DNA of 12,330 nt. It comes from Epulopiscium sp. Nele67-Bin004 (GTDB lineage Bacteria; Bacillota_A; Clostridia; Lachnospirales; Cellulosilyticaceae). The notes beneath the pieces were generated by a model that was not told where the DNA came from, ran no database searches, and saw only the letters and a program-made list of their open reading frames with translations. The stretch lies in assembly GCA_002007315.1 (NCBI GenBank), contig LNZQ01000121.1, forward strand, positions 1 to 12,330, written 5' to 3'. The translations under genes and the position numbers were made by a program. The stretch's first letter is position 1, and each line of letters opens with the position of its first letter. Shown here one piece after another: positions 1-6,596 of this stretch.

Positions 1-400
1 CAGGGTGTAGAGTCATCGTTGCGCTTGGCGTAATAAAAGAATAATCGCTCGCTACAGCTATTGGTACACCGATTGAATGTGCACCACCAAGAACAAGCGA
101 CACTACAGGTTTTCCAAAGCTTGCGATAAGTTCAGCAAGTGCCAGCCCCGCCTCAACGTCGCCCCCAACAGTGTTTAGAACAACAAGAACGCCTTTCACT
201 TCACTATTTTCTGCAAGTCCAAAAAATTGTGGCACAAGATGTTCGTATTTTGTAGTTTTGTTTTGTGGTGGCATACTAACATGCCCCTCAACTTGTCCAA
301 TTATCGTAACGCATTGAATGTTACTTTTTTCTGGGGCAGGTGGTTCGGGTATCTGCCCCATCTCTTTAATGCTTTCATTTATTTCAGCTGTATCGCTCAT
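1..400 (-). CDS. tepA: TepA/YmfB-like ClpP-class serine protease, C-terminus outside the window
   Basis: I see the first 133 codons; the rest lies beyond the window edge. The protein belongs to the ClpP/crotonase fold as the TepA (YmfB) branch, a cytoplasmic protease-like family named in Bacillus for translocation enhancement. Visible hallmarks are [11 protein letters not shown] (about residues 44-54), [16 protein letters not shown] (75-90), the nucleophile region GGAHSIGVP with Ser109, and the histidine region MTLHP with His132. The first 25 residues are an acidic, proline-containing tail, as in Bacillus TepA. The ATG at 398-400 follows AAAGGAG at good spacing. It lies 61 bp downstream of dapG. 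In Bacillus subtilis the order is dapG-dapA-rnjB-tepA, so this looks like a shortened form of that cluster without dapA and rnjB; ftsK/spoIIIE would be the expected next gene. The family assignment is secure; the physiological substrate is not known to me. Confidence 0.93.
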   Translation of the reverse strand, partial: MSDTAEINESIKEMGQIPEPPAPEKSNIQCVTIIGQVEGHVSMPPQNKTTKYEHLVPQFFGLAENSEVKGVLVVLNTVGGDVEAGLALAELIASFGKPVVSLVLGGAHSIGVPIAVASDYSFITPSATMTLHP

Positions 401-438
401 AAGTTTGCTCCTTTTACATGTGTTTAATAGTAGTATGC

Positions 439-461
439 AAAAAAAGCGTAATATTCATACG
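439..461 (-). terminator. Possible weak terminator after dapG
   Basis: On the minus strand, just past the dapG stop, a 4-bp CGTA/TACG stem with a 7-nt loop is followed by C and seven Ts. The stem is very short, so this is at best a leaky terminator, and read-through into tepA is likely. Confidence 0.25.
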
Positions 462-1658
462 TCAAATTCCAAATTCTTGATGAAGTGAGCAAATTGCTTT
501 TGTCAAGTCATCTTCTGGAATTAAACAAGCAATAGTTGTTAGTGAGTCGGCAGTTTGCATAACATTTATATTTTCTTTCGTTAAACACCTAATAATTTTA
601 GCCATAATTCCAGGAATTCCTGTCATACGTTGTCCAATAGATGTAAGTTTCGCACAACCAGTAACTTTACTAAACTCATATCCAAACTTAGTTAAAAGTT
701 TTTCAAGTTTTTCTTGATCGCTTGCGTCAATAGTAAAAACTTTCATCATTCTGAATATATTTACCATATCCATACTTATAGACTCCTGAGCAATTTCGTA
801 TAGCAAGTCAATTTCACCCATAATAGGTTCTTCAATTGTATATTGAACTCTATTGTTTTTGTGTGCAATACCTGTAATAATTTTGTGAGGGTTTGGCGAT
901 TGGTAGTTTGGATCGGCAACATCTTGAGCAATGTATGTGCCAGGTGCATCAGTAAAAGTATTTTTGATTACTAACGGAATGTTGGCACGCATTGCAAATT
1001 CAACTGCTCTTGGGTGAATGACTTTTGCACCACTGTCTGCCATTTGGAATATTTCGTTGTAACTTATATTATCAATTATATGGGCCTTTTCGCAAATTCT
1101 TGGATCGGCCGTCATAATTCCATCAACATCTGTATAAATTTCAATTCTACTAGCACGAATACTGCTACCAACCATCGCTGCCGTCGTATCACTGCCACCA
1201 CGTCCAATAGTCGTTATTTGCCCATCTATAGTTATTCCTTGAAAGCCTGCTACAACTGGCACAACGCCTTCTTCCACGCATTGCAACAAAAGTTTTGGCT
1301 CTGTATATAATAATTCTGCCTGTGCAAAATTGTTGTCTGTTATTATTCCTGCTTGCCCTCCTGTAAATGCACGAGCTTTAATTCCATTTTCATTTAATAA
1401 TGTAGCCATTGTAACTGCAGATATAATTTCGCCACAAGATAGCAATAAATCGTGTTCTCTAGGCGTCATCTCCCCTGCGTTTTCTCCAACAAATTGTAAT
1501 AATGTATCTGTGGCGTACGGCTCTCCTATACGTCCCATCGCTGATACAACTACAATCGGCTGTTCCCCCTCTTGTATCGCATTACTTACTTTGTGTAATA
1601 CTGCTTTCCTTGATTTGCTTGTTGCGACAGATGTACCGCCAAATTTTTGGATAATCAT
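462..1658 (-). CDS. dapG: Aspartate kinase (aspartokinase I, DapG type)
   Basis: It phosphorylates L-aspartate to 4-phospho-aspartate, the first step towards diaminopimelate, lysine, threonine, methionine and dipicolinate, in the cytoplasm. The 398-residue length is usual for a monofunctional enzyme. The amino acid kinase domain covers about residues 1-265: KFGGTS (5-10), VVVSAMGR (36-43), LLLSCGE (71-77), GRGGSDTTAA (152-161), YTDVDGIMTADPRI (175-188) and SGAKVIHPRAVE (209-220). Two ACT domains follow, with MQTADS near the C-terminus matching the ACT region of Bacillus DapG (ILQSADS). DapG is preferred over LysC because YATDTLL, REHDLLLSCGE and the C-terminal end follow the DapG pattern. In Bacillus this isozyme is diaminopimelate-inhibited; the same feedback here is inference. 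The ATG at 1658 follows GGGAG. A -10 hexamer lies 31 bp upstream of the start, so it can be transcribed on its own after the terminator at 1705-1735. Confidence 0.95.
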   Translation of the reverse strand: MIIQKFGGTSVATSKSRKAVLHKVSNAIQEGEQPIVVVSAMGRIGEPYATDTLLQFVGENAGEMTPREHDLLLSCGEIISAVTMATLLNENGIKARAFTGGQAGIITDNNFAQAELLYTEPKLLLQCVEEGVVPVVAGFQGITIDGQITTIGRGGSDTTAAMVGSSIRASRIEIYTDVDGIMTADPRICEKAHIIDNISYNEIFQMADSGAKVIHPRAVEFAMRANIPLVIKNTFTDAPGTYIAQDVADPNYQSPNPHKIITGIAHKNNRVQYTIEEPIMGEIDLLYEIAQESISMDMVNIFRMMKVFTIDASDQEKLEKLLTKFGYEFSKVTGCAKLTSIGQRMTGIPGIMAKIIRCLTKENINVMQTADSLTTIACLIPEDDLTKAICSLHQEFGI

Positions 1659-1688
1659 AACTATCTCCCTATATTCTGGTTTCCCTAC

Positions 1689-1694
1689 ATTATA
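1689..1694 (-). promoter_or_regulatory. Candidate -10 box for dapG
   Basis: On the minus strand a perfect TATAAT lies here, about 31 bp before the dapG ATG. The -35 position at 17-bp spacing reads TCTACT, a poor match that falls inside the upstream terminator hairpin. The -10 is convincing by sequence; the promoter as a whole is tentative. Confidence 0.45.
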
Positions 1695-1704
1695 TTACTA
1701 AAAC

Positions 1705-1735
1705 AAAAAAAAGTAGACTAAATCTACTTTTTTTT
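1705..1735 (-). terminator. Intrinsic terminator of the TSCPD gene
   Basis: A perfect 13-bp stem, AAAAAAAAGTAGA paired with its complement around the 5-nt loop, begins 6 bp past the TSCPD gene stop. The A tract and T tract make it able to end transcription on either strand; genes here make the minus strand the useful direction. Confidence 0.8.
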
Positions 1736-1740
1736 ACAAA

Positions 1741-1989
1741 TTATTTATTATTTTTGTAATTTTCTAATGCCGTCGCAAGTTGATCTGGGCAAGAAGTTCC
1801 ACGTCCTCTACAATCGATACCTTTCATTCTTGCTATAGCATCATCAACATCCATTCCTATTAGCAATTGAGAAAGTCCCATCGTATTTCCAGGACAACCT
1901 TTAACGAATTGCACATCTTTAATTTTGTTTTCTTCTATATCAAACAAAATTTCTTGCACACAAACACCTTTAGTTGAAAAGCTGTTCAT
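1741..1989 (-). CDS. TSCPD-domain protein, TIGR03905 family
   Basis: This 82-residue protein is a free-standing TSCPD domain, a domain otherwise found at the C-terminus of B12-dependent (class II) ribonucleotide reductases. Four cysteines carry the family signature: Cys10 in GVCVQEILFD, Cys32 in VKGCPGNTMGLSQLL, Cys60 in GIDCRGRGTSCPDQLA, and Cys67 in the same stretch. The spacing suggests metal binding or redox activity, but the molecular role is not established. The ATG at 1989 follows AAGGAGGTG at ideal spacing. A textbook promoter lies at 2018-2046 and a strong terminator follows, so it is probably a monocistronic unit. A role in nucleotide reduction is only suggested by the domain's origin; no reductase gene is in the window. 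Confidence 0.88.
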   Translation of the reverse strand: MNSFSTKGVCVQEILFDIEENKIKDVQFVKGCPGNTMGLSQLLIGMDVDDAIARMKGIDCRGRGTSCPDQLATALENYKNNK

Positions 1990-2017
1990 AGTCCCACCTC
2001 CTTAAAATATCACTAAT

Positions 2018-2046
2018 ATTATATAACATTAAATCATATTTTGCAA
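2018..2046 (-). promoter_or_regulatory. Sigma-A-type promoter for the TSCPD gene
   Basis: On the minus strand TTGCAA (2041-2046), a 17-bp spacer and TATAAT (2018-2023) form a near-consensus promoter, with a predicted start near 2011 and a short leader carrying the AAGGAGG ribosome site. TTGCAA is its own reverse complement, so the same hexamer could also be read by polymerase facing the plus-strand gene. Confidence 0.72.
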
Positions 2047-2088
2047 CTAGACCACATAATATATAAAAACGAAAGGAGGCGATGGACA

Positions 2089-2364
2089 GTGAATGCCAAA
2101 AACTACAATTTTAACTATTCATCAGTATTATGCATAAACGACAAACTTAGCGATAATATTAATAAACGACTTGACTTTAAAAAAGGCTATTATTATCCTT
2201 TCCTCTGTATGTCATATGATTTAACTCAAGCTATCGACCCGTCAAGGGCTGTGCAACTAATAACTGAATCAGGGTATAAAATAACGCTTAAAGATAAAGA
2301 ATTATTGCATTATTTTGATATAGAGAAAATTCTTTTTAATCGCTACCAACCTAATGAGATATAA
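2089..2364 (+). CDS. Hypothetical protein, 91 residues
   Basis: I do not recognise this protein. It is the only plausible gene on the plus strand. The GTG at 2089-2091 is the chosen start because AAAGGAGG ends 9 bp before it; the frame is open upstream to a TTG at 2041, but that TTG sits in promoter DNA and has no ribosome site. The product is soluble-looking and rich in Asn, Tyr and Lys, with a GYYYPFLCMSYDL stretch in the middle and a mixed charged C-terminus (LKDKELLHYFDIEK). No signal peptide, membrane segment or known motif is visible. It diverges from the TSCPD gene and ends 2 bp before a strong hairpin terminator. The combination of ribosome site, tight terminator and open frame makes it likely to be expressed. 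Confidence 0.7.
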   Translation: MNAKNYNFNYSSVLCINDKLSDNINKRLDFKKGYYYPFLCMSYDLTQAIDPSRAVQLITESGYKITLKDKELLHYFDIEKILFNRYQPNEI

Positions 2365-2366
2365 AA

Positions 2367-2397
2367 AAAAGGACTAAGCCGTATGTTTAGTCCTTTT
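2367..2397. terminator. Bidirectional terminator between convergent genes
   Basis: An 11-bp perfect stem (AAAAGGACTAA and complement) encloses a 9-nt loop. On the plus strand it ends the 91-codon gene with a TTTTATATT tail. On the minus strand the tail is eight Ts, which suits the MATE gene whose remnant lies just beyond it. Confidence 0.85.
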
Positions 2398-2422
2398 ATA
2401 TTGCAATTTTGATTTCAACTAA

Positions 2423-2572
2423 CTAAACAGAATAACCAATTTTTTGTTGTTTCATAACTGTAATCGTTAACAAAAATACTACAAATTCAGTTAATGGCAT
2501 TGCTAACCATAGCATATCTGGAATAAATATTGTAGGTAAAATTAATATCAACATGCCACTAATAACTAACCG
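2423..2572 (-). pseudogene. C-terminal remnant of a MATE-family multidrug/Na+ antiporter
   Basis: Minus-strand translation gives a 49-codon open stretch ending at TAG (2423-2425). It reads as the last one and a half membrane helices of a MATE exporter: a hydrophobic run SGMLILILPTIFIPDMLWLA, then MPLTEFVVFLLTI and a basic end MKQQKIGYSV. The ILP...WLA.P..E pattern is typical of the family's last helices. The frame is closed upstream by a stop inside the inverted repeat at 2568-2626, and no other part of a MATE gene is nearby. It therefore has no start, no ribosome site and no function as a transporter. The matching terminator at 2367-2397 is still intact. Loss of the rest of the gene by insertion or deletion at the repeat is inferred. 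Confidence 0.72.
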
Positions 2573-2626
2573 TTACATAAAATGTAAAAAGGCAATTTGT
2601 CATTTTTTACATTTTATGTAACGGTT
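2568..2626. repeat. Perfect 23-bp inverted repeat with nested palindromes
   Basis: Arms at 2568-2590 and 2604-2626 are exact reverse complements around a 13-nt centre (GGCAATTTGTCAT). Each arm itself contains TTACAT, three bases, ATGTAA, so four copies of the 6-mer are arranged symmetrically. There is no T tail after the hairpin on either strand, which argues against a standard terminator. It sits exactly where the MATE remnant loses its frame. It could be a small palindromic mobile element (MITE-like), a scar, or a protein-binding site. Confidence 0.85.
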
Positions 2627-2664
2627 GTCGTATAAAAATTAATTATCAGAACAACCCCTTCGCC

Positions 2665-3588
2665 CTATAAATTTTTCATAAAACTACTCTTGATTTTATT
2701 GTAAGCAGTTTTTGTAAAAGGGCAACAAGCGATACAAATGGCACAACCATAACTCGCAAATCCAGAATTACACTTTTCATTTGAGATATACTCTATATGA
2801 CCGTTATCATCTATTTTATTTTCTTCATAAATCGCACTATGAGGACAAGTTTTTACGCAGGTTTTACATTTATCACAGAATTTTGTCCCCCAACTAAAAT
2901 CTTCCTCATTAACCAAAAACTCATTTAGATTTTCAATGCTTATATACACAATGCTAAGACGATTGCAAGAACCACTACTTGGCGTTATTAACATTCCACT
3001 TTTTCCAACAAACCCTAAGTTAGCTTTTTCCCCTGCTCGGCTATAATCTAGATTTCCACCCAAGCTGTGATTTGGTATAGCCCCAACCCCTATATTTCGT
3101 AATAACTCGGTAGTTTTCAGACAAGCCACTCCCGTATCACCATAAACTTTCATAACTTCTAACATACAGTTCATATTTGGCAATTCTTTAGTAACAAAAA
3201 ATTTTGTATCCATATGTCTAGACATAACTAATATATTTTTATACGGTATCCCCATTCCTTTAAATATTTCTATTTCAGAAATTTCACACACCCCCCAGCT
3301 ATCCATCTGCAAAGTATCTTTTATAAATTTATCTAGCAATTCAAATTCAGGTTGTGTTATTTTTGTTTTATAACTTTTAGTTGTGTCATGCTCTCTTATA
3401 ACTTTTGCAGTTTTTAATAATGATAATATAGTAGGTTTCACTAGATGCCTATTTTTTGCAAGTTTTTTAATATCTTTGGCTGTAAATTTACGCTTTGGAA
3501 AAGTTCCCTTACTTTTTGATTTATCATTTGATTTAATTGTAGCAATGTTATTTATTGCCTCTTGTTGTGGCTTTGTTAAAAACTCCAT
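2665..3588 (-). CDS. QueG/reductive-dehalogenase-like double [4Fe-4S] cluster protein
   Basis: The C-terminal half carries a two-cluster ferredoxin region like that of epoxyqueuosine reductase and reductive dehalogenases. Cluster one is CDKCKTCVKTCP (Cys238, 241, 244, 248). Cluster two is GCAICIACCPF (Cys282, 285, 289, with extra Cys288 and Cys273 before it). Ahead of it, AGEKANLGFVGKSGMLITP (185-203) matches the QueG-type segment in which a glycine-rich loop lines the cobalamin-side cavity. The first 90 residues are unusual: lysine-rich, with no detectable family. It is cytoplasmic, with no signal peptide. The ATG at 3588 follows AAAGGGGG. It is likely an electron-transfer or reductase protein; true QueG activity is doubtful because the N-terminal catalytic part does not look like QueG. 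Substrate is unknown. It follows the heparinase gene, but a terminator separates them. Confidence 0.78.
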   Translation of the reverse strand: MEFLTKPQQEAINNIATIKSNDKSKSKGTFPKRKFTAKDIKKLAKNRHLVKPTILSLLKTAKVIREHDTTKSYKTKITQPEFELLDKFIKDTLQMDSWGVCEISEIEIFKGMGIPYKNILVMSRHMDTKFFVTKELPNMNCMLEVMKVYGDTGVACLKTTELLRNIGVGAIPNHSLGGNLDYSRAGEKANLGFVGKSGMLITPSSGSCNRLSIVYISIENLNEFLVNEEDFSWGTKFCDKCKTCVKTCPHSAIYEENKIDDNGHIEYISNEKCNSGFASYGCAICIACCPFTKTAYNKIKSSFMKNL

Positions 3589-3611
3589 AATAAGTCCCCC
3601 TTTATTATGCC

Positions 3612-3647
3612 AAAAAAGTAGAGGGTAACTAAACCCCCTACTTTTTG
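3612..3647 (-). terminator. Intrinsic terminator of the heparinase II/III gene
   Basis: The stem AAAAAGTAG/CTACTTTTT is extended inward, past one A/C mismatch, by GGGT/ACCC. On the minus strand it starts a few bases after the lyase stop and ends in six Ts. Confidence 0.8.
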
Positions 3648-3650
3648 CAA

Positions 3651-5648
3651 TTATTTACATAAAACTTTTGTATCAACTTGCCCGTTTTCTTCTATAACAA
3701 GCACAATTTTAGCGTCTGCTTTTATGTCGCCATACTCAATTTTACTATCTCTAGCAAACAATACAGTTTCTTTACGTCCATCAACCGATACTTCATAACC
3801 ATGAGTTACACCTTGTTGAACTCTTTTAGCTGTTAGCGTATCTTCTTCTAACGCATCCGAAATAGCTAAGACATTTATAAATTCAACTTGTTTATGCTTA
3901 TTTGCATTTTCTAAACATAAAGTTTCCATATAAACTTCTCTAAATTTATCTGGCTCTTGAGGTGTCATAATCGCTCTAACATGCGTTTGTTCATGTCTGA
4001 CTTGCAAATCATTATCTACCCCAATATCAGAATAAACTTTCATTCTACCAGGACCATTCAAGTATTCAAACACACCTTCGCCTATCGTTTCAGGGTCTGT
4101 TTCTGCTTGAAGTTGGAATGTGTACGTGTGCTCAAGCGTACTGTCCAACTCGTCAATTATAAAGAAATGCTCTTTTCCAGTATGAACAACATGACGAATA
4201 GACTTAGTAAGCTCAAGCTCATCAAGGTAAACTCTATGTGCATCACCTGCAAAGTATGTGATACCATTTTCGCTCATAAAGCTTAACATTTCTGCTGTGT
4301 GATGCTCCTCAGACTTATCCCAAATGTTTGGTTTATTTTCATCTCTATACCCAAGTCCATCAACTATAATAACACTGTGGTCTTTCGCTCTAACTTCACG
4401 GCTATACCCCTCATCGATAGCAAGGAATGTGTCATAACCATGAATTATAAAACTATTGTTATCTGCGTGGTGGTGAGAAAGTGAACGTGATAAAATTCCC
4501 TTTTCTTTTTGAAGTTCCCAAGATTTTTCCCACTGTTTTTTTCCACCTGCTGCACCACATTTAAATGCAAACAATACAGCGTTTTCTTCCCAGCTTGAAC
4601 GGATAACTACTAGTCCCAAATCTTCAAAATATTTTACTAGTGGTAAATCGTCGAACTTTTTCTCTTCAATCGCTGGCTCATACCAAAGTAATTCAAGTCC
4701 TGCTTCAGGCATAATTCCTGGTCTAATTTTGCTTTCATACGCCTCTCTAAACATAAAGTTATTCATAACCTTGTTTCCTAAATATTGTGCGTAACCGTTG
4801 TTATACTCAGCTGCAAATTTGTAGTACATAGCCGCACTATGTCCACTACGTTTGTCATGCGTATCACCAAACATAATTATTTCTTCCAAGTTTGGTGCTG
4901 CTTGATACAGTCTGTAATAGAAAGTTTCACGCATAAAGTTTGATTTTTCAAAGTAGTTTATGCCTTCTTCTTTGTTAAGTAAATCTGCGTATACACATAA
5001 CCAAAGAACACCGTATCTCCAGTAAGCCACACCTTCGTAGTTGCTACCGTCGTCTGCTAAGTAGTCATAAACTTTTTCAAAGTTCGCTTTTGCACAATCC
5101 GTCCAAAGCTGAGCGTCTGCATGCTCACCTTTTAGGGCATACCCTGCTGCTGCAAGACCTGCTAAGTTGATCCAGTTGTGGTTTTGCCAATATTTAAACG
5201 ACCATTTTTGCCCTGTAAGTTTAAAATCATACATTCTTGTAGACTGAAGTATTAGTTTGTCTTTTAGGATTTTACGTTCTTCATCTGTCAGACTGTCTTT
5301 TAACCAGTCATACGCAAGTGCCAATCCAAACAACACCCATGACGCACTAAGGTCAACGTCAAGCATATGTTTGTTACCCCAATGTGGATAACTTGCTACA
5401 GTAAATACCCATCTTTTTGCTTCTTCTAAGTAGTGTTTTTGCTCTGTAAGTAAGTAATTTAAGCTTAAATTTATAGATGCCATACCCATAAATGTAATAC
5501 TTTTGTTTGGGTGAGTATCTTCTAATATTTCAGTTTTGTGAAGTCTACAAACTTCATAAAGTCTTTTGAAAACTTCAGAACGCTCTGTTTTAATTTCTTG
5601 TTTTAGTGTGTTAAGGCGATCGCCTATAAATAAATAATTTTCTCGCAT
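3651..5648 (-). CDS. Heparinase II/III family polysaccharide lyase
   Basis: This 665-residue protein has the two-part build of the family. A helical N-terminal toroid covers about residues 50-320, with the catalytic-type motif QNHNWINLAG (155-164) and the tyrosine motif NYEGVAYWRYG (203-213). A beta-sandwich C-terminal domain follows, starting with SLSHHHADNNSFIIHG (389-404), the conserved His/Asp motif, and a D.GY segment (412-415). Such enzymes cleave uronic-acid-containing polysaccharides by beta-elimination. There is no signal peptide, so it should act in the cytoplasm on imported oligosaccharides. The substrate (heparin/heparan, chondroitin/hyaluronan or alginate type) cannot be told from the sequence. 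The usual partners (sugar transporter, unsaturated glucuronyl hydrolase, sulfatase, regulator) are not adjacent, so it is an orphan here. The ATG at 5648 follows AGGAGAG. A strong hairpin ends only about 25 bp upstream, leaving little room for a separate promoter. Confidence 0.9.
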   Translation of the reverse strand: MRENYLFIGDRLNTLKQEIKTERSEVFKRLYEVCRLHKTEILEDTHPNKSITFMGMASINLSLNYLLTEQKHYLEEAKRWVFTVASYPHWGNKHMLDVDLSASWVLFGLALAYDWLKDSLTDEERKILKDKLILQSTRMYDFKLTGQKWSFKYWQNHNWINLAGLAAAGYALKGEHADAQLWTDCAKANFEKVYDYLADDGSNYEGVAYWRYGVLWLCVYADLLNKEEGINYFEKSNFMRETFYYRLYQAAPNLEEIIMFGDTHDKRSGHSAAMYYKFAAEYNNGYAQYLGNKVMNNFMFREAYESKIRPGIMPEAGLELLWYEPAIEEKKFDDLPLVKYFEDLGLVVIRSSWEENAVLFAFKCGAAGGKKQWEKSWELQKEKGILSRSLSHHHADNNSFIIHGYDTFLAIDEGYSREVRAKDHSVIIVDGLGYRDENKPNIWDKSEEHHTAEMLSFMSENGITYFAGDAHRVYLDELELTKSIRHVVHTGKEHFFIIDELDSTLEHTYTFQLQAETDPETIGEGVFEYLNGPGRMKVYSDIGVDNDLQVRHEQTHVRAIMTPQEPDKFREVYMETLCLENANKHKQVEFINVLAISDALEEDTLTAKRVQQGVTHGYEVSVDGRKETVLFARDSKIEYGDIKADAKIVLVIEENGQVDTKVLCK

Positions 5649-5672
5649 ATTCTCTCCTCGTTTTCAGTTATA

Positions 5673-5706
5673 AAATATACAGAGAAAATTATTTCTCTGT
5701 ATATTT
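5673..5706 (-). terminator. Terminator at the end of the sigH operon
   Basis: A perfect 15-bp stem (AAATATACAGAGAAA and complement) with a 4-nt loop begins 4 bp after the stop of the 63-residue gene, followed on the minus strand by TTTTATAAC. It is AT-rich, so partial read-through into the lyase gene is possible. Confidence 0.78.
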
Positions 5707-5710
5707 AAGC

Positions 5711-5902
5711 TTATAGTTGCTCAATTTTTTCTATAACTTTTTCTTTTACATCATCTTTAATTTGTCCAACTTCTTGTTTGAATTGGTCAACTTTTAATTT
5801 TAGTTCTTCTTTTTTTACTTTTTCTTTAACTTCAGTTTTGATATCATCAACCATAAGCTCGCCTAGTTCCACTGCATCTTTAACAATCCCATTACTTTTC
5901 AT
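5711..5902 (-). CDS. Small charged helical protein, 63 residues
   Basis: I do not recognise a family. The sequence is a run of Lys, Glu, Asp, Val and Ile with hydrophobic residues at heptad-like spacing (EVKEKVKKEELKLKVDQFKQ and on), so a single long amphipathic helix or coiled coil is likely. It has no cysteine, no signal peptide and no membrane segment. Two in-frame ATGs compete: at 5911 the ribosome site would lie one base away, while at 5902 AAAGGAG sits 9 bp upstream, so 5902 is the better start. It lies 49 bp after sigH in the same direction and ends at the operon terminator, so co-transcription with sigH is likely. A structural, stress-related or YtxH-like role is possible but unsupported. 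Confidence 0.72.
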   Translation of the reverse strand: MKSNGIVKDAVELGELMVDDIKTEVKEKVKKEELKLKVDQFKQEVGQIKDDVKEKVIEKIEQL

Positions 5903-5951
5903 CAGATTCATCTCCTTTAGTATTAAATATACTACTATAATGCGTCTAATG

Positions 5952-6578
5952 TTATAGTTTTATGCATAGTTCTGGTAACCTAGTTGATAATTTTCTTTTT
6001 ATGCGTTGCAAAGCATTATCTATACTTTTGGGTGTTTTATCTAGCAGTTTTGCAATTTCTTGATAATTATTACCTTCAATATACATAGAAATTACTTGCC
6101 ATTCTAAACCGCTAAGTATAGACTTAATATTTTTTTTGAAGATTTCAAACTCTTCTTCTAGTATAATTAACTCTTCGGGTGTAGGGGTTATGTCGTCTAT
6201 TAGTGTGTCTTTTAGTGTGTTGTCTTCATAGGATAATGGCTGATCAAGCGATATGCTTGTATTTAACGGAATATGCTTTTTTCGAGTATTAGTTTTATAT
6301 GCAGTAAATATTTGACGTTGAATACAAACATGAGCAAATGTCTTAAACTGAGTTTCTTTTTCTGGATTGTAGTCACATATTGCTTTAAACAATCCAATCA
6401 TACCCTCTTGGACAATATCATCTCTTTCAGACCCTACAAAATAATTTGTGTGTAAAAAACCTCTCACATAACTTTTATATCTAGTTATTAGCACTTCAAT
6501 AGCTATTATATTGTCATTTCTATACAGTTGTATTAGTTGTTCATCGCTTAAATCTTCTAATAGTACTGTGTGGTTCAT
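5952..6578 (-). CDS. sigH: RNA polymerase sigma-H factor (SigH/Spo0H)
   Basis: This 208-residue sigma-70-family factor matches Bacillus SigH closely. Region 2 holds LITRYKSYVRGF (30-41), DDIVQEGMIGLFKAI (53-67), the -10 recognition helix. The segment RKKHIPLNTSISLDQP (99-114) is diagnostic of SigH. Region 4.2 at about 165-196 (NNYQEIAKLLDKTPKSIDNALQ...) is the helix-turn-helix for the -35 element. SigH directs early sporulation genes such as spo0A, spoIIA and ftsZ promoters in Bacillus. The ATG at 6578 follows GGGGAGGT, and the start is only 18 bp after the rlmB stop. The order rlmB-sigH is the common clostridial/bacillar arrangement, here without the yacP gene usually in between. Presence of sigH suggests, but does not prove, a spore-forming host. 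Confidence 0.96.
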   Translation of the reverse strand: MNHTVLLEDLSDEQLIQLYRNDNIIAIEVLITRYKSYVRGFLHTNYFVGSERDDIVQEGMIGLFKAICDYNPEKETQFKTFAHVCIQRQIFTAYKTNTRKKHIPLNTSISLDQPLSYEDNTLKDTLIDDITPTPEELIILEEEFEIFKKNIKSILSGLEWQVISMYIEGNNYQEIAKLLDKTPKSIDNALQRIKRKLSTRLPELCIKL

Positions 6579-6596
6579 TCCTACCTCCCCGTTAGC

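Noticed and set aside
1014..1701. Plus-strand frames opposite dapG
   Set aside because: Antisense shadows of a well-conserved gene, with no motifs and no ribosome sites.
2041..2088. TTG start at 2041 for the plus-strand gene
   Set aside because: It lies in promoter sequence with no ribosome site; the GTG at 2089 has AAAGGAGG at good spacing.
2568..2626. Inverted repeat as ordinary terminator of the Fe-S gene
   Set aside because: The stem is followed on neither strand by a T run, and it lies 39 bp past the stop with nested symmetry not needed for termination.
5903..5911. Upstream ATG at 5911 for the 63-residue gene
   Set aside because: AAAGGAGA would be separated from it by about one base; the ATG at 5902 has proper spacing.
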